The notes below the pieces were generated by a model, which saw only the letters and a list, made by a program, of their open reading frames with translations, made no database searches and was not told the origin of the DNA. Shown in pieces: positions 18,004 to 26,009 of a DNA stretch of 64,000 nucleotides. Made by a program: the position numbers and the translations under genes. The stretch comes from Streptomyces antioxidans. GTDB taxonomy: Bacteria; Actinomycetota; Actinomycetes; Streptomycetales; Streptomycetaceae. Numbering within the stretch: the first letter of the stretch is position 1; every line of letters starts with the position of its first letter. The stretch lies in the NCBI RefSeq assembly GCF_000968685.2, contig NZ_LAKD02000006.1, forward strand, positions 1 through 64,000. The letters are read 5' to 3'.

Positions 18004-19065
18004 CTAGCGGCCCATCTCCTCCTTGACGGCCGTGATGAAGCCGTCCACGTCCTCCTCCGTGGTGTCGAAGGAGCACATCCAGCGCACATCGCCCGCGGCC
18101 TCGTCCCAGAAGTAGAAGCGGTAGCGCTTCTGGAGGCGTTCGCTCACCTCGTGCGGGAGCCGGGCGAAGACCGCGTTGGCCTGGACCGGGTGGAGGATCT
18201 CCACCCCGTCCACCGCGCGCACGCCGTCGGCCAGCCGCTGGGCCATGGTGTTGGCGTGGCGGGCGTTGCGCAGCCACAGGTCGCGGGCGAGCAGGGCCTC
18301 CAGCTGGACGGAGATGAACCGCATCTTGGACGCCAGCTGCATGGACAGCTTGCGCAGGTGCTTCATGGCGCCCACCGCGTCCGGGTCGAGGACGACGACG
18401 GCCTCGCCGAAGAGCATCCCGTTCTTGGTGCCGCCGAACGACAGGATGTCGATGCCCGCCGCGTTGGTGAACGCACGCATCGGCACGTCCAGGGACGCGG
18501 CCGCGTTGGCTATCCGGGCGCCGTCGAGGTGGACCTTCATCCCGCGCTCGTGCGCGTGGTCACAGATGGCGCGGATCTCGTCCACCGTGTAGACGGTGCC
18601 GAGCTCGGTGTTCTGGGCGATCGAGACCACCTGCGGCATCGCCCGGTGCTCATCGCCCCAGCCCCACGCCTGGCGGTCGATGAGCTCGGGGGTGAGCTTG
18701 CCGTCCCCGGTGGGGACGGTGAGCAGCTTCAGCCCGCCGACGCGCTCGGGCGCCCCGCACTCGTCCACGTTGATGTGGGCGGACTCGGCGCAGATGACCG
18801 CGCCCCAGCGGTCGGTGAGGGCCTGGAGGGCGACGACATTGGAGCCGGTGCCGTTGAAGACGGGGAACGCCTGGGCGTGCGGGCCGAAGTGGCTGCGCAT
18901 GACGAACTGCAGATGCGCGGTGTAGTCGTCCTCGCCGTAGGAGACCTGGTGGCCTCCGTCGGCGAGGGCGAGCGCGGCGAGGATCTCCGGGTGGGTGCCC
19001 GCGTAGTTGTCGCTGGCGAAGCCGCGTACCTCGGGGTCGTGGTGGCGGCGGGCGTCGGTCCTCAC
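18004..19065 (-). CDS. Threonine aldolase-like PLP enzyme
   Basis: The 353-residue protein belongs to the fold-type I beta-eliminating lyase family that includes low-specificity L-threonine aldolase. It begins with GFASDNYAGTHPEIL. The PLP lysine is in SFGGTKNGML and HLDGARIANAAA provides the PLP-binding Asp. It would cleave or form beta-hydroxy-alpha-amino acids. The GTG start overlaps the stop of the SDR gene as GTGA, so it is the third, coupled gene of the DUF6421-SDR-aldolase operon. A true substrate other than threonine is quite possible. Confidence 0.88.
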   Translation of the reverse strand: MRTDARRHHDPEVRGFASDNYAGTHPEILAALALADGGHQVSYGEDDYTAHLQFVMRSHFGPHAQAFPVFNGTGSNVVALQALTDRWGAVICAESAHINVDECGAPERVGGLKLLTVPTGDGKLTPELIDRQAWGWGDEHRAMPQVVSIAQNTELGTVYTVDEIRAICDHAHERGMKVHLDGARIANAAASLDVPMRAFTNAAGIDILSFGGTKNGMLFGEAVVVLDPDAVGAMKHLRKLSMQLASKMRFISVQLEALLARDLWLRNARHANTMAQRLADGVRAVDGVEILHPVQANAVFARLPHEVSERLQKRYRFYFWDEAAGDVRWMCSFDTTEEDVDGFITAVKEEMGR

Positions 19066-19844
19066 GGCTTGGGGGTCAGCCACTGGCGGGTTCCGTTCAC
19101 TTCCTGGGCGGGCCGGTCCCAGAGTCCGGTGATGGCCTCGGCCAGCTCCTTGACGTCCGTGAAGCCCGCGAACTTCGCGTTGGGGCGGTCCGCCCGCATG
19201 GCGTCGTGCACCAGCGCCTTGACCACCAGGATGGCAGCGGCCGCCGACGGACCGCCCTCGCCCCCCAGCTTCTGGAAGGAGTCGGCGAGCGCGAGCGTCC
19301 ACGCCTCGGCGGCGGCCTTGGCGGCGGCGTACGCGGCGTTGCCCGCGGTGGGCTTGGCCGCGCCCGCCGCGCTGATCAGCACATAGCGGCCGTTGCCGCT
19401 GCGCAGCAGGGCGTCGTGGAAGGCGAGAGAGGTGTGCTGTGCGGTGCGGATCAGCAGATTGTGCAGGGTGTCCCAGTCGGCGAGCGGGGCGTCGGCGAAG
19501 GTCTTGCCGCCGCGCCAGCCGCCGACCAGGTGGATCAGCCCGTCGACCCGGCCGAACTCCTTCTCGGTACGGTCGGCCCAGGCGCGGGCGGCGCCGAGGT
19601 CGAGCAGGTCGACCGTCTCGCCGGTGACGCTGGCACCGCCGTGGGCGTAGCGCGCCGCGTCCACGCCCTCGGCCAGCCGGACCGGGTCCGCGTCGGAGGC
19701 GACGACGGTGGCGCCCGCTTCGGCGAGGCGGAGCAGCGTGGCCCGGCCCGCGGGGCCGGCCGCGCCGGCCACCGCCACCACCGCACCGTCCAGCGGCCGC
19801 TCGCCCGGCTCGTTGGGGCTGGGGCTCGACGTCGGTGTGGTCAT
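19062..19844 (-). CDS. SDR-family oxidoreductase
   Basis: The 260-residue protein is a short-chain dehydrogenase with a nucleotide-binding start (VVAVAGAAGPAGRATLLRLA), an NNAG-like HLVGG, and the active-site pair in AAYAAAK with a preceding Ser (VLISAAG). ATG 19844 has GAGGAGG 8 nt upstream. A longer start at 19901 would overlap the DUF6421 stop as ATGA but lacks a ribosome site, so the shorter form is preferred with some doubt. Its stop overlaps the aldolase start. A coupled role, such as oxidising or reducing a product of the aldolase, is inference. Confidence 0.86.
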   Translation of the reverse strand: MTTPTSSPSPNEPGERPLDGAVVAVAGAAGPAGRATLLRLAEAGATVVASDADPVRLAEGVDAARYAHGGASVTGETVDLLDLGAARAWADRTEKEFGRVDGLIHLVGGWRGGKTFADAPLADWDTLHNLLIRTAQHTSLAFHDALLRSGNGRYVLISAAGAAKPTAGNAAYAAAKAAAEAWTLALADSFQKLGGEGGPSAAAAILVVKALVHDAMRADRPNAKFAGFTDVKELAEAITGLWDRPAQEVNGTRQWLTPKP

Positions 19845-19897
19845 GCTCGCTGCCTCCTCGTCCTGCCCCGACTGGGGGCTCTGCGCAGCCGCGGTGC

Positions 19898-21295
19898 TCA
19901 TGCCGCCGCCGGTAGGTCGCTGTCCGCCGTGATGCCCTTGGTGGAGGCGACCACGTCACGCAGCTTCTTCCCAAGCGCCTCGTAGAACATGCTCAGCGGG
20001 AACTCGTCGGGGAGCACGTCGTCGACGAGCTTGCGCGGCGGCTGGGTGAGGTCCAGGGCTTCGGGGCCCTTGGCCCAGACCGAGCCGGGGTGCGGGGCGA
20101 GATAGGTCGACACCAGCTCATACGCCTTGAACCAGTGGACGAGCTTGGGGCGGTCGATGCCGTCGCGGTAGAGCTTCTCGATCTCGCCGCACAGCTGGTT
20201 GGTGACCTGCGAGGCGCGGGACCAGTCGATGTGCAGGGTGTTGTCCGTCCAGCGTACGACGTCGTGCTGGTGGAGGTAGGCGAAGAGCAACTGGCCGCCG
20301 AGCCCGTCGTAGTTGCGGACCCGCGCTCCGGTGACCGGGAACCGGAACATCCGGTCGAAGATCACGGCGTACTGGACGTCACGGCCCTGGGTGACGCCCT
20401 CGGCGTCCAGCTTCACGGCCTCCCTGAAGGCCGTGAGGTCGCAGCGCAGCTCCTCCAGTCCGTACATCCAGAAGGGCTGCCGCTGCTTGATCATGAAGGG
20501 GTCGAACGGCAGGTCGCCATGGCTGTGGGTGCGGTCGTGGACCATGTCCCACAGGGCGAAGGCCTCCTGGCAGCGGCGCTGGTCGGCGAGCATGTCACGG
20601 ATGTCATCGGGGAGTTCGATCCCCAGGGCCCGGACCGCCGCCTCGCTGACCCGGCGGAAGCGGGCCGCCTCGCGGTCGCAGAAGATGCCGCCCCAGCTGA
20701 ACCGCTCGGGGGCCTCGCGGACGGCGATGGTCTCCGGGAAGAGCACCGCGGAGTTGGTGTCATAGCCGGAGGTGAAGTCCTCGAAGGCCAGACCGCAGTA
20801 CAGCGGATTGTCATAGCGGGTGCGCTCCAGCTCGGCCAGCCAGTCCGGCCAGACCATGCGTAGCACCACGGCTTCCAGATTGCGGTCCGGGTTGCCGTTC
20901 TGCGTGTACATGGGGAAGACCACGAGGTGCTGGAGGCCGTCGGCGCGGGCGCGGGCGGGCTGGAACGCGAGCAGCGACTCGAGGAAGTCGGGGACGTCGA
21001 AGCCGCCCTCGGCCCAGCGGCGCAAGTCCGCGACGACCGCCCGGTGGTAGTCCGCGTCGTGCGGAAGCAGCGGGGCAAGCTCCTCGATGGCCTCGATCAC
21101 CCGGGCGATGGCCGCCCCGGCGGCCTCCCGGGTGGGCGCGCCCTCGGCGTCGAAGTCGATGGAACCGTCTTTGGACTGCCATTGACGAAACGTTTCGACA
21201 GCGTTCTTGAGGGTGAGCCAGGCCGGATGATCGACCACACGCTCCGCGGGCAGAACGACACCTTCAGCTATCGCCGACGAAAAGATTTCCGTCAT
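19898..21295 (-). CDS. DUF6421-family protein, function unknown
   Basis: The 465-residue cytoplasmic protein has no signal or membrane segment and matches what I recall of DUF6421. A striking block is HDRTHSHGD (His253, His257, His259), followed 28 residues after His253 by LEELRCDL (Glu281-Glu282). The HxxxH then Glu spacing resembles zinc gluzincins but has Asp in place of the catalytic Glu. Many aromatic and acidic residues surround it. GGGAG lies 6 nt before ATG 21295, preferred over a GTG two codons upstream. It heads the operon with the SDR and aldolase-like genes. Confidence 0.8.
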   Translation of the reverse strand: MTEIFSSAIAEGVVLPAERVVDHPAWLTLKNAVETFRQWQSKDGSIDFDAEGAPTREAAGAAIARVIEAIEELAPLLPHDADYHRAVVADLRRWAEGGFDVPDFLESLLAFQPARARADGLQHLVVFPMYTQNGNPDRNLEAVVLRMVWPDWLAELERTRYDNPLYCGLAFEDFTSGYDTNSAVLFPETIAVREAPERFSWGGIFCDREAARFRRVSEAAVRALGIELPDDIRDMLADQRRCQEAFALWDMVHDRTHSHGDLPFDPFMIKQRQPFWMYGLEELRCDLTAFREAVKLDAEGVTQGRDVQYAVIFDRMFRFPVTGARVRNYDGLGGQLLFAYLHQHDVVRWTDNTLHIDWSRASQVTNQLCGEIEKLYRDGIDRPKLVHWFKAYELVSTYLAPHPGSVWAKGPEALDLTQPPRKLVDDVLPDEFPLSMFYEALGKKLRDVVASTKGITADSDLPAAA

Positions 21296-21652
21296 GACCA
21301 CTCCCTCACCGAAGAAACTCGCGTATGACCACCGTATCTATGGACGCTCCTTCACTCAAGCGACGGTACGGGAAATCATCCTGCGCCACACCCGCACCAC
21401 CGCAGTTTTTCCTGCCCCGATCGGTTCGGCTCATGCTCCGGCCGTCGGTTCGGCTCACGCTCTCGCCCTCGGTTCGACTCATGTCACGGCCCCGCTTGAA
21501 CGGTCCCGTCATGGGCGGCCGGTATGGTGTGCGCCGGTCCGGGCGGCCCGTCCGCCGCGTGCCGAGGAAACCAGCCATCCCACTGCCTCCCCCGACCCGA
21601 CGCAGACGACCCGACGGCGGCCGTCGAGGGCCGTCAGAAGAGCGAGACAGCG
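21296..21652. other. 357-bp intergenic region with a 24-bp triple repeat
   Basis: This divergent spacer separates the DUF6421 operon from the GDPD gene. It holds three tandem 24-bp units (21421-21492) and a T5 run just before them. I see no convincing separate gene. Short frames on both strands translate the repeat as 8-residue units, but they have no ribosome site or family resemblance. Confidence 0.6.
21421..21492. repeat. Three tandem 24-bp imperfect repeats
   Basis: Each unit starts TCGGTTCGGCTCA or a one-to-two-base variant (21421-21444, 21445-21468, 21469-21492). The first 13 bases are best conserved and the remaining 11 diverge. The reverse complement of the core is TGAGCCGAACCGA. Confidence 0.8.
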
Positions 21653-22336
21653 TTGACTTTTCTCACCATCGGACACCGCGGAGTGATGGGTGTCGAGCCG
21701 GAGAACACCCTGCGGTCCTTCGTCCGCGCCGATCACGAGGGCATGGACGTCATCGAACTGGACCTGCACCTCAGCAAGGACGGCGCGCTCGTGGTGATGC
21801 ACGACACCCACGTCGACCGCACCACCGACGGCAAGGGCCCGATCAGCGACTTCACCCTCGCGGAGCTGCGTGAGCTGGACGCCGGGGAGGGCGAACGGAT
21901 CCCGGTCTTCGAGGAGGTCGTGGACGCCGTGGAGGCGCCGCTCCAGGCAGAGATCAAGGACACGGCGGCCGCCCGGGCGCTGGCCGAGGTGCTGACCCAG
22001 CGCGATCTGCTGGACCGGGTGGACATCCTGTCCTTCCACGACGAGGCGCTCGCCGAGATCCGCACCCTGCTCCCGGCCGCCCGTACCGCCCTCGTGGCCA
22101 GCCGGTACGGCCTCGATGTGATCGACCGGGCGCATGCGGTCGGCGCCGGGATGCTGGTGCTCAACGTCCGCAGGCTGACCCTGGAGCTGGTGGAGAAGGC
22201 GCACGCCGACGACCTCAGGGTCATCGGCTGGACCGTGAACACCCCCGACCACCTGAAGCTGGTCCGCGGCCTGCGCCTGGACGGCGCCACCACGGACTTC
22301 CCGGAGATCCGGCGGGCGGCGCGCTTCACGGCGTGA
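21653..22336 (+). CDS. Glycerophosphodiester phosphodiesterase
   Basis: The 227-residue enzyme hydrolyses glycerophosphodiesters to glycerol-3-phosphate and an alcohol. It has the signature GHRGVMGVEPENT, the metal and catalytic ELDLHLSKDGALVVMHD block and the QAEIKD strand. The start is read as TTG 21653 (TTGACTTTTCTCACC), because upstream codons do not look like protein of this family; the ribosome site (GAGCGAG) is weak. There is no signal peptide, so it acts inside the cell. A perfect palindrome terminates it. Confidence 0.9.
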   Translation: MTFLTIGHRGVMGVEPENTLRSFVRADHEGMDVIELDLHLSKDGALVVMHDTHVDRTTDGKGPISDFTLAELRELDAGEGERIPVFEEVVDAVEAPLQAEIKDTAAARALAEVLTQRDLLDRVDILSFHDEALAEIRTLLPAARTALVASRYGLDVIDRAHAVGAGMLVLNVRRLTLELVEKAHADDLRVIGWTVNTPDHLKLVRGLRLDGATTDFPEIRRAARFTA

Positions 22337-22380
22337 CGCCATCCGGGGTCTGACGCCACTCGGGGTCTCCGGAGGCGTTC

Positions 22381-22412
22381 ACGGCCCTGCCGAGGGCCCT
22401 CGGCAGGGCCGT
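22381..22412. terminator. Bidirectional terminator, GDPD / GNAT
   Basis: A perfect 32-bp palindrome (arms ACGGCCCTGCCGAGGG and its complement) lies between two convergent genes and ends 2 bp from the GNAT stop codon. Confidence 0.88.
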
Positions 22413-22414
22413 GC

Positions 22415-22975
22415 TCAGCCGAGGGGCTTGATCAGCAGCTCGAACTCGAGGTCGGCGCGGCGCGGCACGCCGAAGCGCTCGTCACCGTACGGGAACGGGG
22501 TCATCTGGCCGGTACGGGCGTAGCCGCGCCGCTCGTACCAGGCGATCAGCTCCTCGCGGGCGGAGATCACCGTCATGCGCATCTCCTTCGCGCCCCACTC
22601 CACCCGCACGAACCGCTCGGCCTCGGCGATGATCACCTTGCCCAGCCCCCCGCCCTGGAGCTCGGGCCGGACCGCGAACATACCGAAGTAGGCGTGGTCA
22701 TCGTGGCGCTCGAGCTGGCAGCAGGCGATCAGCTCGCCGTTCCGCTCGACGATCACCATCCGGCCGTTCTCGGCCCGCACCACGTCCGCGACCCCCTCCG
22801 GGTCGGTGCGCTGCCCGTCCAGGATGTCCGCTTCCGTGGTCCATCCGGCACGGCTGGCGTCCCCGCGGTAGGCCGACTCGATCAGGGCCACCAGCCCCGC
22901 CACGTCGGCCTCGGTGGCCGTACGGAAGGTGAGCGGGTCGGTGGCCGCTCCTGCGGTGGCGTCCGCGGTGTCCAT
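22415..22975 (-). CDS. GNAT-family N-acetyltransferase
   Basis: The 186-residue protein has the acetyl-CoA motif VRPELQGGGLGKVIIAEAE (R/Q-x2-G-x-G/A type), preceded by YFGMFAV, and a terminal IAWYERRGYARTG strand, all standard for GNAT enzymes. The acceptor is unknown. ATG 22975 gives a normal N-terminus. A TAGGGT box on the minus strand at 23079-23084 is a plausible -10, giving a leader of about 95 nt, back to back with the VOC promoter. Confidence 0.85.
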   Translation of the reverse strand: MDTADATAGAATDPLTFRTATEADVAGLVALIESAYRGDASRAGWTTEADILDGQRTDPEGVADVVRAENGRMVIVERNGELIACCQLERHDDHAYFGMFAVRPELQGGGLGKVIIAEAERFVRVEWGAKEMRMTVISAREELIAWYERRGYARTGQMTPFPYGDERFGVPRRADLEFELLIKPLG

Positions 22976-23078
22976 GGCGTCGGAGGGTTCCCTTCGGTGG
23001 CGGCCGAACGGCCGGTGGCAACGGGTGGCCGGGGGTGAGACGGGGTGGGGGTCGCTGGCGGTCGCTGGCGGCAAATAG

Positions 23079-23116
23079 ACCCTAACCTGCCCCGAAGGGT
23101 GCAGGTTGCGTAGGGT
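23079..23116. promoter_or_regulatory. Back-to-back TAGGGT promoters around an inverted repeat
   Basis: TAGGGT is present on the minus strand (23079-23084) and the plus strand (23111-23116). Between them AACCTGC-N10-GCAGGTT (23084-23107) forms a 7-bp inverted repeat. The plus TAGGGT ends 7 nt before the VOC ATG, as for a leaderless transcript. A 10-bp unit GTCGCTGGCG is duplicated nearby (23051-23070). Confidence 0.5.
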
Positions 23117-23123
23117 CGCGGGC

Positions 23124-23510
23124 ATGGTTCACGTACTGAGCAGCCGTGTGCTGCTGCGGCCGACGGACCCCGAGCGCTCCCGGGCGTTCTACGGCGAGGC
23201 GCTGGGGCTGGCGGTCTACCGGGAGTTCGGGACGGGCCCCGAGCGCGGCACGGTCTACTTCCTCGGCGGGGGCTTCCTGGAGGTCTCCGGCCGCGCGGAC
23301 ACCCCGCCCGCCCCGGGCCTCCAGCTGTGGCTCCAGGTGGCGGACGCGGCGGCGGCGCACAAGGAGCTCACCGCGCAGGGGGTCGAGGTGCTGCGCCCGC
23401 CGAAGAAGGAGCCGTGGGGGCTGGTGGAGATGTGGATCGCGGATCCGGACGGCGTGCGGATCGCGGTCGTGGAGGTGCCGGAGGACCATCCGCTGCGCTA
23501 CCGCCCCTGA
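23124..23510 (+). CDS. VOC-family protein (glyoxalase/dioxygenase superfamily)
   Basis: The 128-residue protein has the beta-alpha-beta-beta-beta pattern of vicinal-oxygen-chelate enzymes: VLLRPTDPERSRAFYGEALG, then GTVYFLGGGFLEVSG, then a second module ending DPDGVRIAVVEVPE. Metal ligands are not unambiguous. Such small proteins include glyoxalases, antibiotic-resistance binding proteins and uncharacterised members. ATG 23124 is chosen since it lies 7 nt after TAGGGT, and no strong ribosome site is present. Confidence 0.85.
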   Translation: MVHVLSSRVLLRPTDPERSRAFYGEALGLAVYREFGTGPERGTVYFLGGGFLEVSGRADTPPAPGLQLWLQVADAAAAHKELTAQGVEVLRPPKKEPWGLVEMWIADPDGVRIAVVEVPEDHPLRYRP

Positions 23511-23522
23511 TGGCTCCTCCCC

Positions 23523-23568
23523 GTGCCGTCGGCCCCGCCACGGCTCGCGGTGGCGGGGCCGACGGCAC
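23523..23568. terminator. Bidirectional terminator, VOC / PPOX
   Basis: A perfect 19-bp stem (23523-23541 with 23550-23568) around an 8-nt loop lies between two convergent genes, 13 nt and 9 nt from their stops. Confidence 0.88.
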
Positions 23569-23576
23569 CGCGGGGG

Positions 23577-23996
23577 TCAGCCGGGCTGGCTGTTCTCCTT
23601 GTGCTCGCCCCAGCCGTGCCAGCGGTCGATCTCGATCCAGGCGCTGATCCGGCCGCGGTCCCGCCGCGGGTAGTCCTTGCCCAGGTACTGCCGGGCCAGC
23701 CGGTCGATCCCGGCCAGGTCCTTGTCCTCCTGGAACTCGACGACCCGGCCGATGAGGGTGATGTGGTTGTACCAGTCCGCCTCGTCGAGGACGGTGAGCG
23801 TAACCCTGGGGTCGTTGCGGATGTGATCGAGCCGCTTGCGGCCCTCGTCCATGTTGACCAGGATCCGGCCGTCGTCCCAGAGGTACCAGGTGGCCGTGGA
23901 CACCGGCTGGCCGTCGGACCGGACCGTCGCGATCACGGCCGGATTGGGCTTCTCGAGCATGGCGACCGCGGCCTCGGGAAGCGGTGGGTTCGACAC
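23577..23996 (-). CDS. PPOX-class F420- or flavin-dependent oxidoreductase
   Basis: The 139-residue protein has the split-barrel pattern of the pyridoxamine-oxidase-like family: AVIATVRSDGQPVSTATWYL, then GRILVNMDEGRKRLDHIRND, then VTLTVLDEADWYNHITLIG. In actinomycetes many such short proteins bind F420. The start is GTG with GAGGAGGAG 5 nt upstream. A palindrome GTGAAC-N4-GTTCAC lies 16-31 nt before the start and overlaps the region where the promoter must be. Confidence 0.85.
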   Translation of the reverse strand: MSNPPLPEAAVAMLEKPNPAVIATVRSDGQPVSTATWYLWDDGRILVNMDEGRKRLDHIRNDPRVTLTVLDEADWYNHITLIGRVVEFQEDKDLAGIDRLARQYLGKDYPRRDRGRISAWIEIDRWHGWGEHKENSQPG

Positions 23997-24011
23997 GGGC
24001 TCTCCTCCTCT

Positions 24012-24027
24012 GTGAACGGCTGTTCAC
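24012..24027. promoter_or_regulatory. Candidate TetR-type operator before PPOX gene
   Basis: GTGAAC-GGCT-GTTCAC has perfect 6-bp arms and a 4-bp centre, immediately upstream of the GAGGAGGAG ribosome site of the oxidoreductase. The size and symmetry suit a dimeric repressor; which one is unknown. Confidence 0.5.
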
Positions 24028-24214
24028 GTCGCGTGGTGCGGCTGGGGCCTGCGTGATCCACGGCACGCACCTCTCACCGTGCCATACGACTCCCTGTGCT
24101 CCCCCCGCTACACCGCACGCCTCGCGCTCCCCCACTGCGCCCGTGCGCTCCCGTGGGTGGCGCCGCGGCAGGGGATGTCTCCTGGTATTACGTCCCCCTT
24201 CGGGAGGTGTGGCC

Positions 24215-24823
24215 GTGCACGGACCTCCACTCATCGGCTGGCTGCTGGTCGCGCTCTGCGCGGCCACGGGTGGCTACTGCCTGCTGCAGGCGCGCGGAGA
24301 GCCGCCCGGGCCGGGGCGCCGGATCGCGGGCGCCGAGGCGCTGATGGGGTGGGGGATGGCCGTGATGGCGGTGCCGCCCACCGTGCTGGACACCCGGCCC
24401 TGGGGTCCGCCCGCCTTCGCGGCGGTCTTCGCCGTGGCGGCCGTAAGGGCGCTGCTGCCGGTCCCGTACGGCGCGGGGCTCCCGGGGCACCGTCTGCATC
24501 ACGCCGTCGGAGCGCTGGCGATGGTCTATATGGCGCTCGCGATGATGGTGGGCACCACGGGCGGCCACCATCACACCGGCGAGATGACCCCGGGCCGGAT
24601 GGCGGGCGGGGTACCGCTGCTGACCGGGGCACTGCTCGTGTACTTCGCGGTCTACGTCGTACGGTCCGGGCTGCGGCTCGTACCGATGACGGACGGGGCC
24701 GTGGACGGAGCGGGGGCGGCGGCGGGACCGTCCGGGGCCGGGTGGTCGCGGCGGCCCGAGCTGCGGCATGCCTGCAGGCTGTCGATGGGGATAGGGATGT
24801 TCGCGATGCTGCTGGCCCTGTGA
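24215..24823 (+). CDS. DUF5134 membrane protein
   Basis: The 202-residue protein has about five or six hydrophobic segments with a histidine cluster (GGHHHTGEM) near the middle and an MGIGMFAMLLAL end. This matches DUF5134 membrane proteins of actinomycetes, whose role is unknown. The GTG start at 24215 has GGAGG 7 nt upstream, which decides it over the open frame extending 5'. It precedes an M56-type peptidase gene on the same strand, a pairing I recall as recurrent in Streptomyces. The His cluster hints at metal binding. Confidence 0.78.
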   Translation: MHGPPLIGWLLVALCAATGGYCLLQARGEPPGPGRRIAGAEALMGWGMAVMAVPPTVLDTRPWGPPAFAAVFAVAAVRALLPVPYGAGLPGHRLHHAVGALAMVYMALAMMVGTTGGHHHTGEMTPGRMAGGVPLLTGALLVYFAVYVVRSGLRLVPMTDGAVDGAGAAAGPSGAGWSRRPELRHACRLSMGIGMFAMLLAL

Positions 24824-24931
24824 ACCGGGGCGGGCCGATCCGTGGCCGCGTCCGTGGCTTCACCGTGGTATGCGTCACTTCCCCGCCGTGACCGTACCCG
24901 GCCGGAGCGTCGCGATCATAGGCTGGCGGTC

Positions 24932-25867
24932 ATGATGGTCCCGTTCGCGCTGATGGGCCTCGGCGCACTGGCGGCGGCAATGGCGCCGCGCCTGTTGTCC
25001 CGCACCGACTGGATCGACCGCGAACCCGTGCTCGCCCTCTGGGTGTGGCAGTGCGTGGTCGTCGGGGTGCTGTTGTGCTGCGCGCTGACCATGGCGCTCA
25101 CCGGGGCGGCCGCCTGGGACGCCGTGCGCGGCAATGTCTTCGCCCCCGCGCCCAAGGGCGTGGTGGAGGCGTACGCGCTCTCCGGCTACGGGCCGTTGGC
25201 CGCGCCCATCGCCCTCGTGCTCGCCTTCGGGGCCGTCTGGAGCGCGGTGATGCTCACCCGTGAGATCGGCCGCGCCCGCGCCTGGCGCAGACAGCACCGC
25301 GCCGAACTCCTCGTACGCTCCCCCGTTTTGCCCGGTGAGGAGCCCGACGGGGAGCGGCTGGTGGTCCTGGAGAGCGACAAGCCGGACGCCTGGTGGCTGC
25401 CGGGGACCACGCCCCAGCTGATCATCACCACGGCGGCGCTGCGCCGTCTCAAGGGCCGTCGGCTGGATGCCGTCATCGCCCATGAGCAGGGCCACGCCCG
25501 CGCCCGCCACCACTGGCTGCTGCACTGCTCGACCGCGCTGGCCAGCGGCTTTCCGCGGGTGCCGATGTTCGCGGCGTTCCGCGACGAGGTGCACCGGCTG
25601 GTCGAGCTGGCCGCCGACGACTCCGCGTCACGGCGCTTCGGTCGGACCACCACCGCGCTCGCTCTGGTCGAACTCAACGAGGACCGCGGGGTGTTCGGCC
25701 CCTGCCCCAGCGCGCTCGCCCAGGTGCCGCAGCGGGTGGACCGGCTGCTGGCCCCGGCGGCCCGCCTCCCCGTGGCGCGCCGCTGGCGCCTTACGGCCAC
25801 CGCGGCGCTCGTCCCGGCCGTCCCGCTGCTGGTCACGCTTGTCCCGGCGCTGCGGGTGCTGGGGTAG
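24932..25867 (+). CDS. M56-family membrane zinc metallopeptidase
   Basis: The 311-residue integral membrane protein has transmembrane helices at the N-terminus and middle and a zinc site AVIAHEQGHARARHH (HEXXH type), followed by VELAADDSASRRFG, which may provide the third ligand. M56 peptidases include BlaR1/MecR1 sensors that cleave BlaI repressors, but no sensor domain or blaI gene is seen here. TAGGCT (24919-24924) ends 7 nt before ATG 24932, so the transcript may be leaderless. Confidence 0.86.
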   Translation: MMVPFALMGLGALAAAMAPRLLSRTDWIDREPVLALWVWQCVVVGVLLCCALTMALTGAAAWDAVRGNVFAPAPKGVVEAYALSGYGPLAAPIALVLAFGAVWSAVMLTREIGRARAWRRQHRAELLVRSPVLPGEEPDGERLVVLESDKPDAWWLPGTTPQLIITTAALRRLKGRRLDAVIAHEQGHARARHHWLLHCSTALASGFPRVPMFAAFRDEVHRLVELAADDSASRRFGRTTTALALVELNEDRGVFGPCPSALAQVPQRVDRLLAPAARLPVARRWRLTATAALVPAVPLLVTLVPALRVLG

Positions 25868-26009
25868 GCGCGTCCCCGGCGCTCCCCACACTTCCGGCAT
25901 TTTCGGTACGCCGACGGCTCCCGGCTTACGACGACGGCACCCGACTCCGCGCTCGGGATGATCGGGAGCCTCCTGGCTCCGAGGTCCGCCCGTCGGCGAT
26001 CATCGACCC

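Noticed and set aside
21306..21578. 90-codon minus-strand frame translating the 24-bp repeat as SRTDGRS-type units.
   Set aside because: No ribosome site or family, the repeat period being a multiple of three makes any frame look repetitive, and the opposite strand does so as well.
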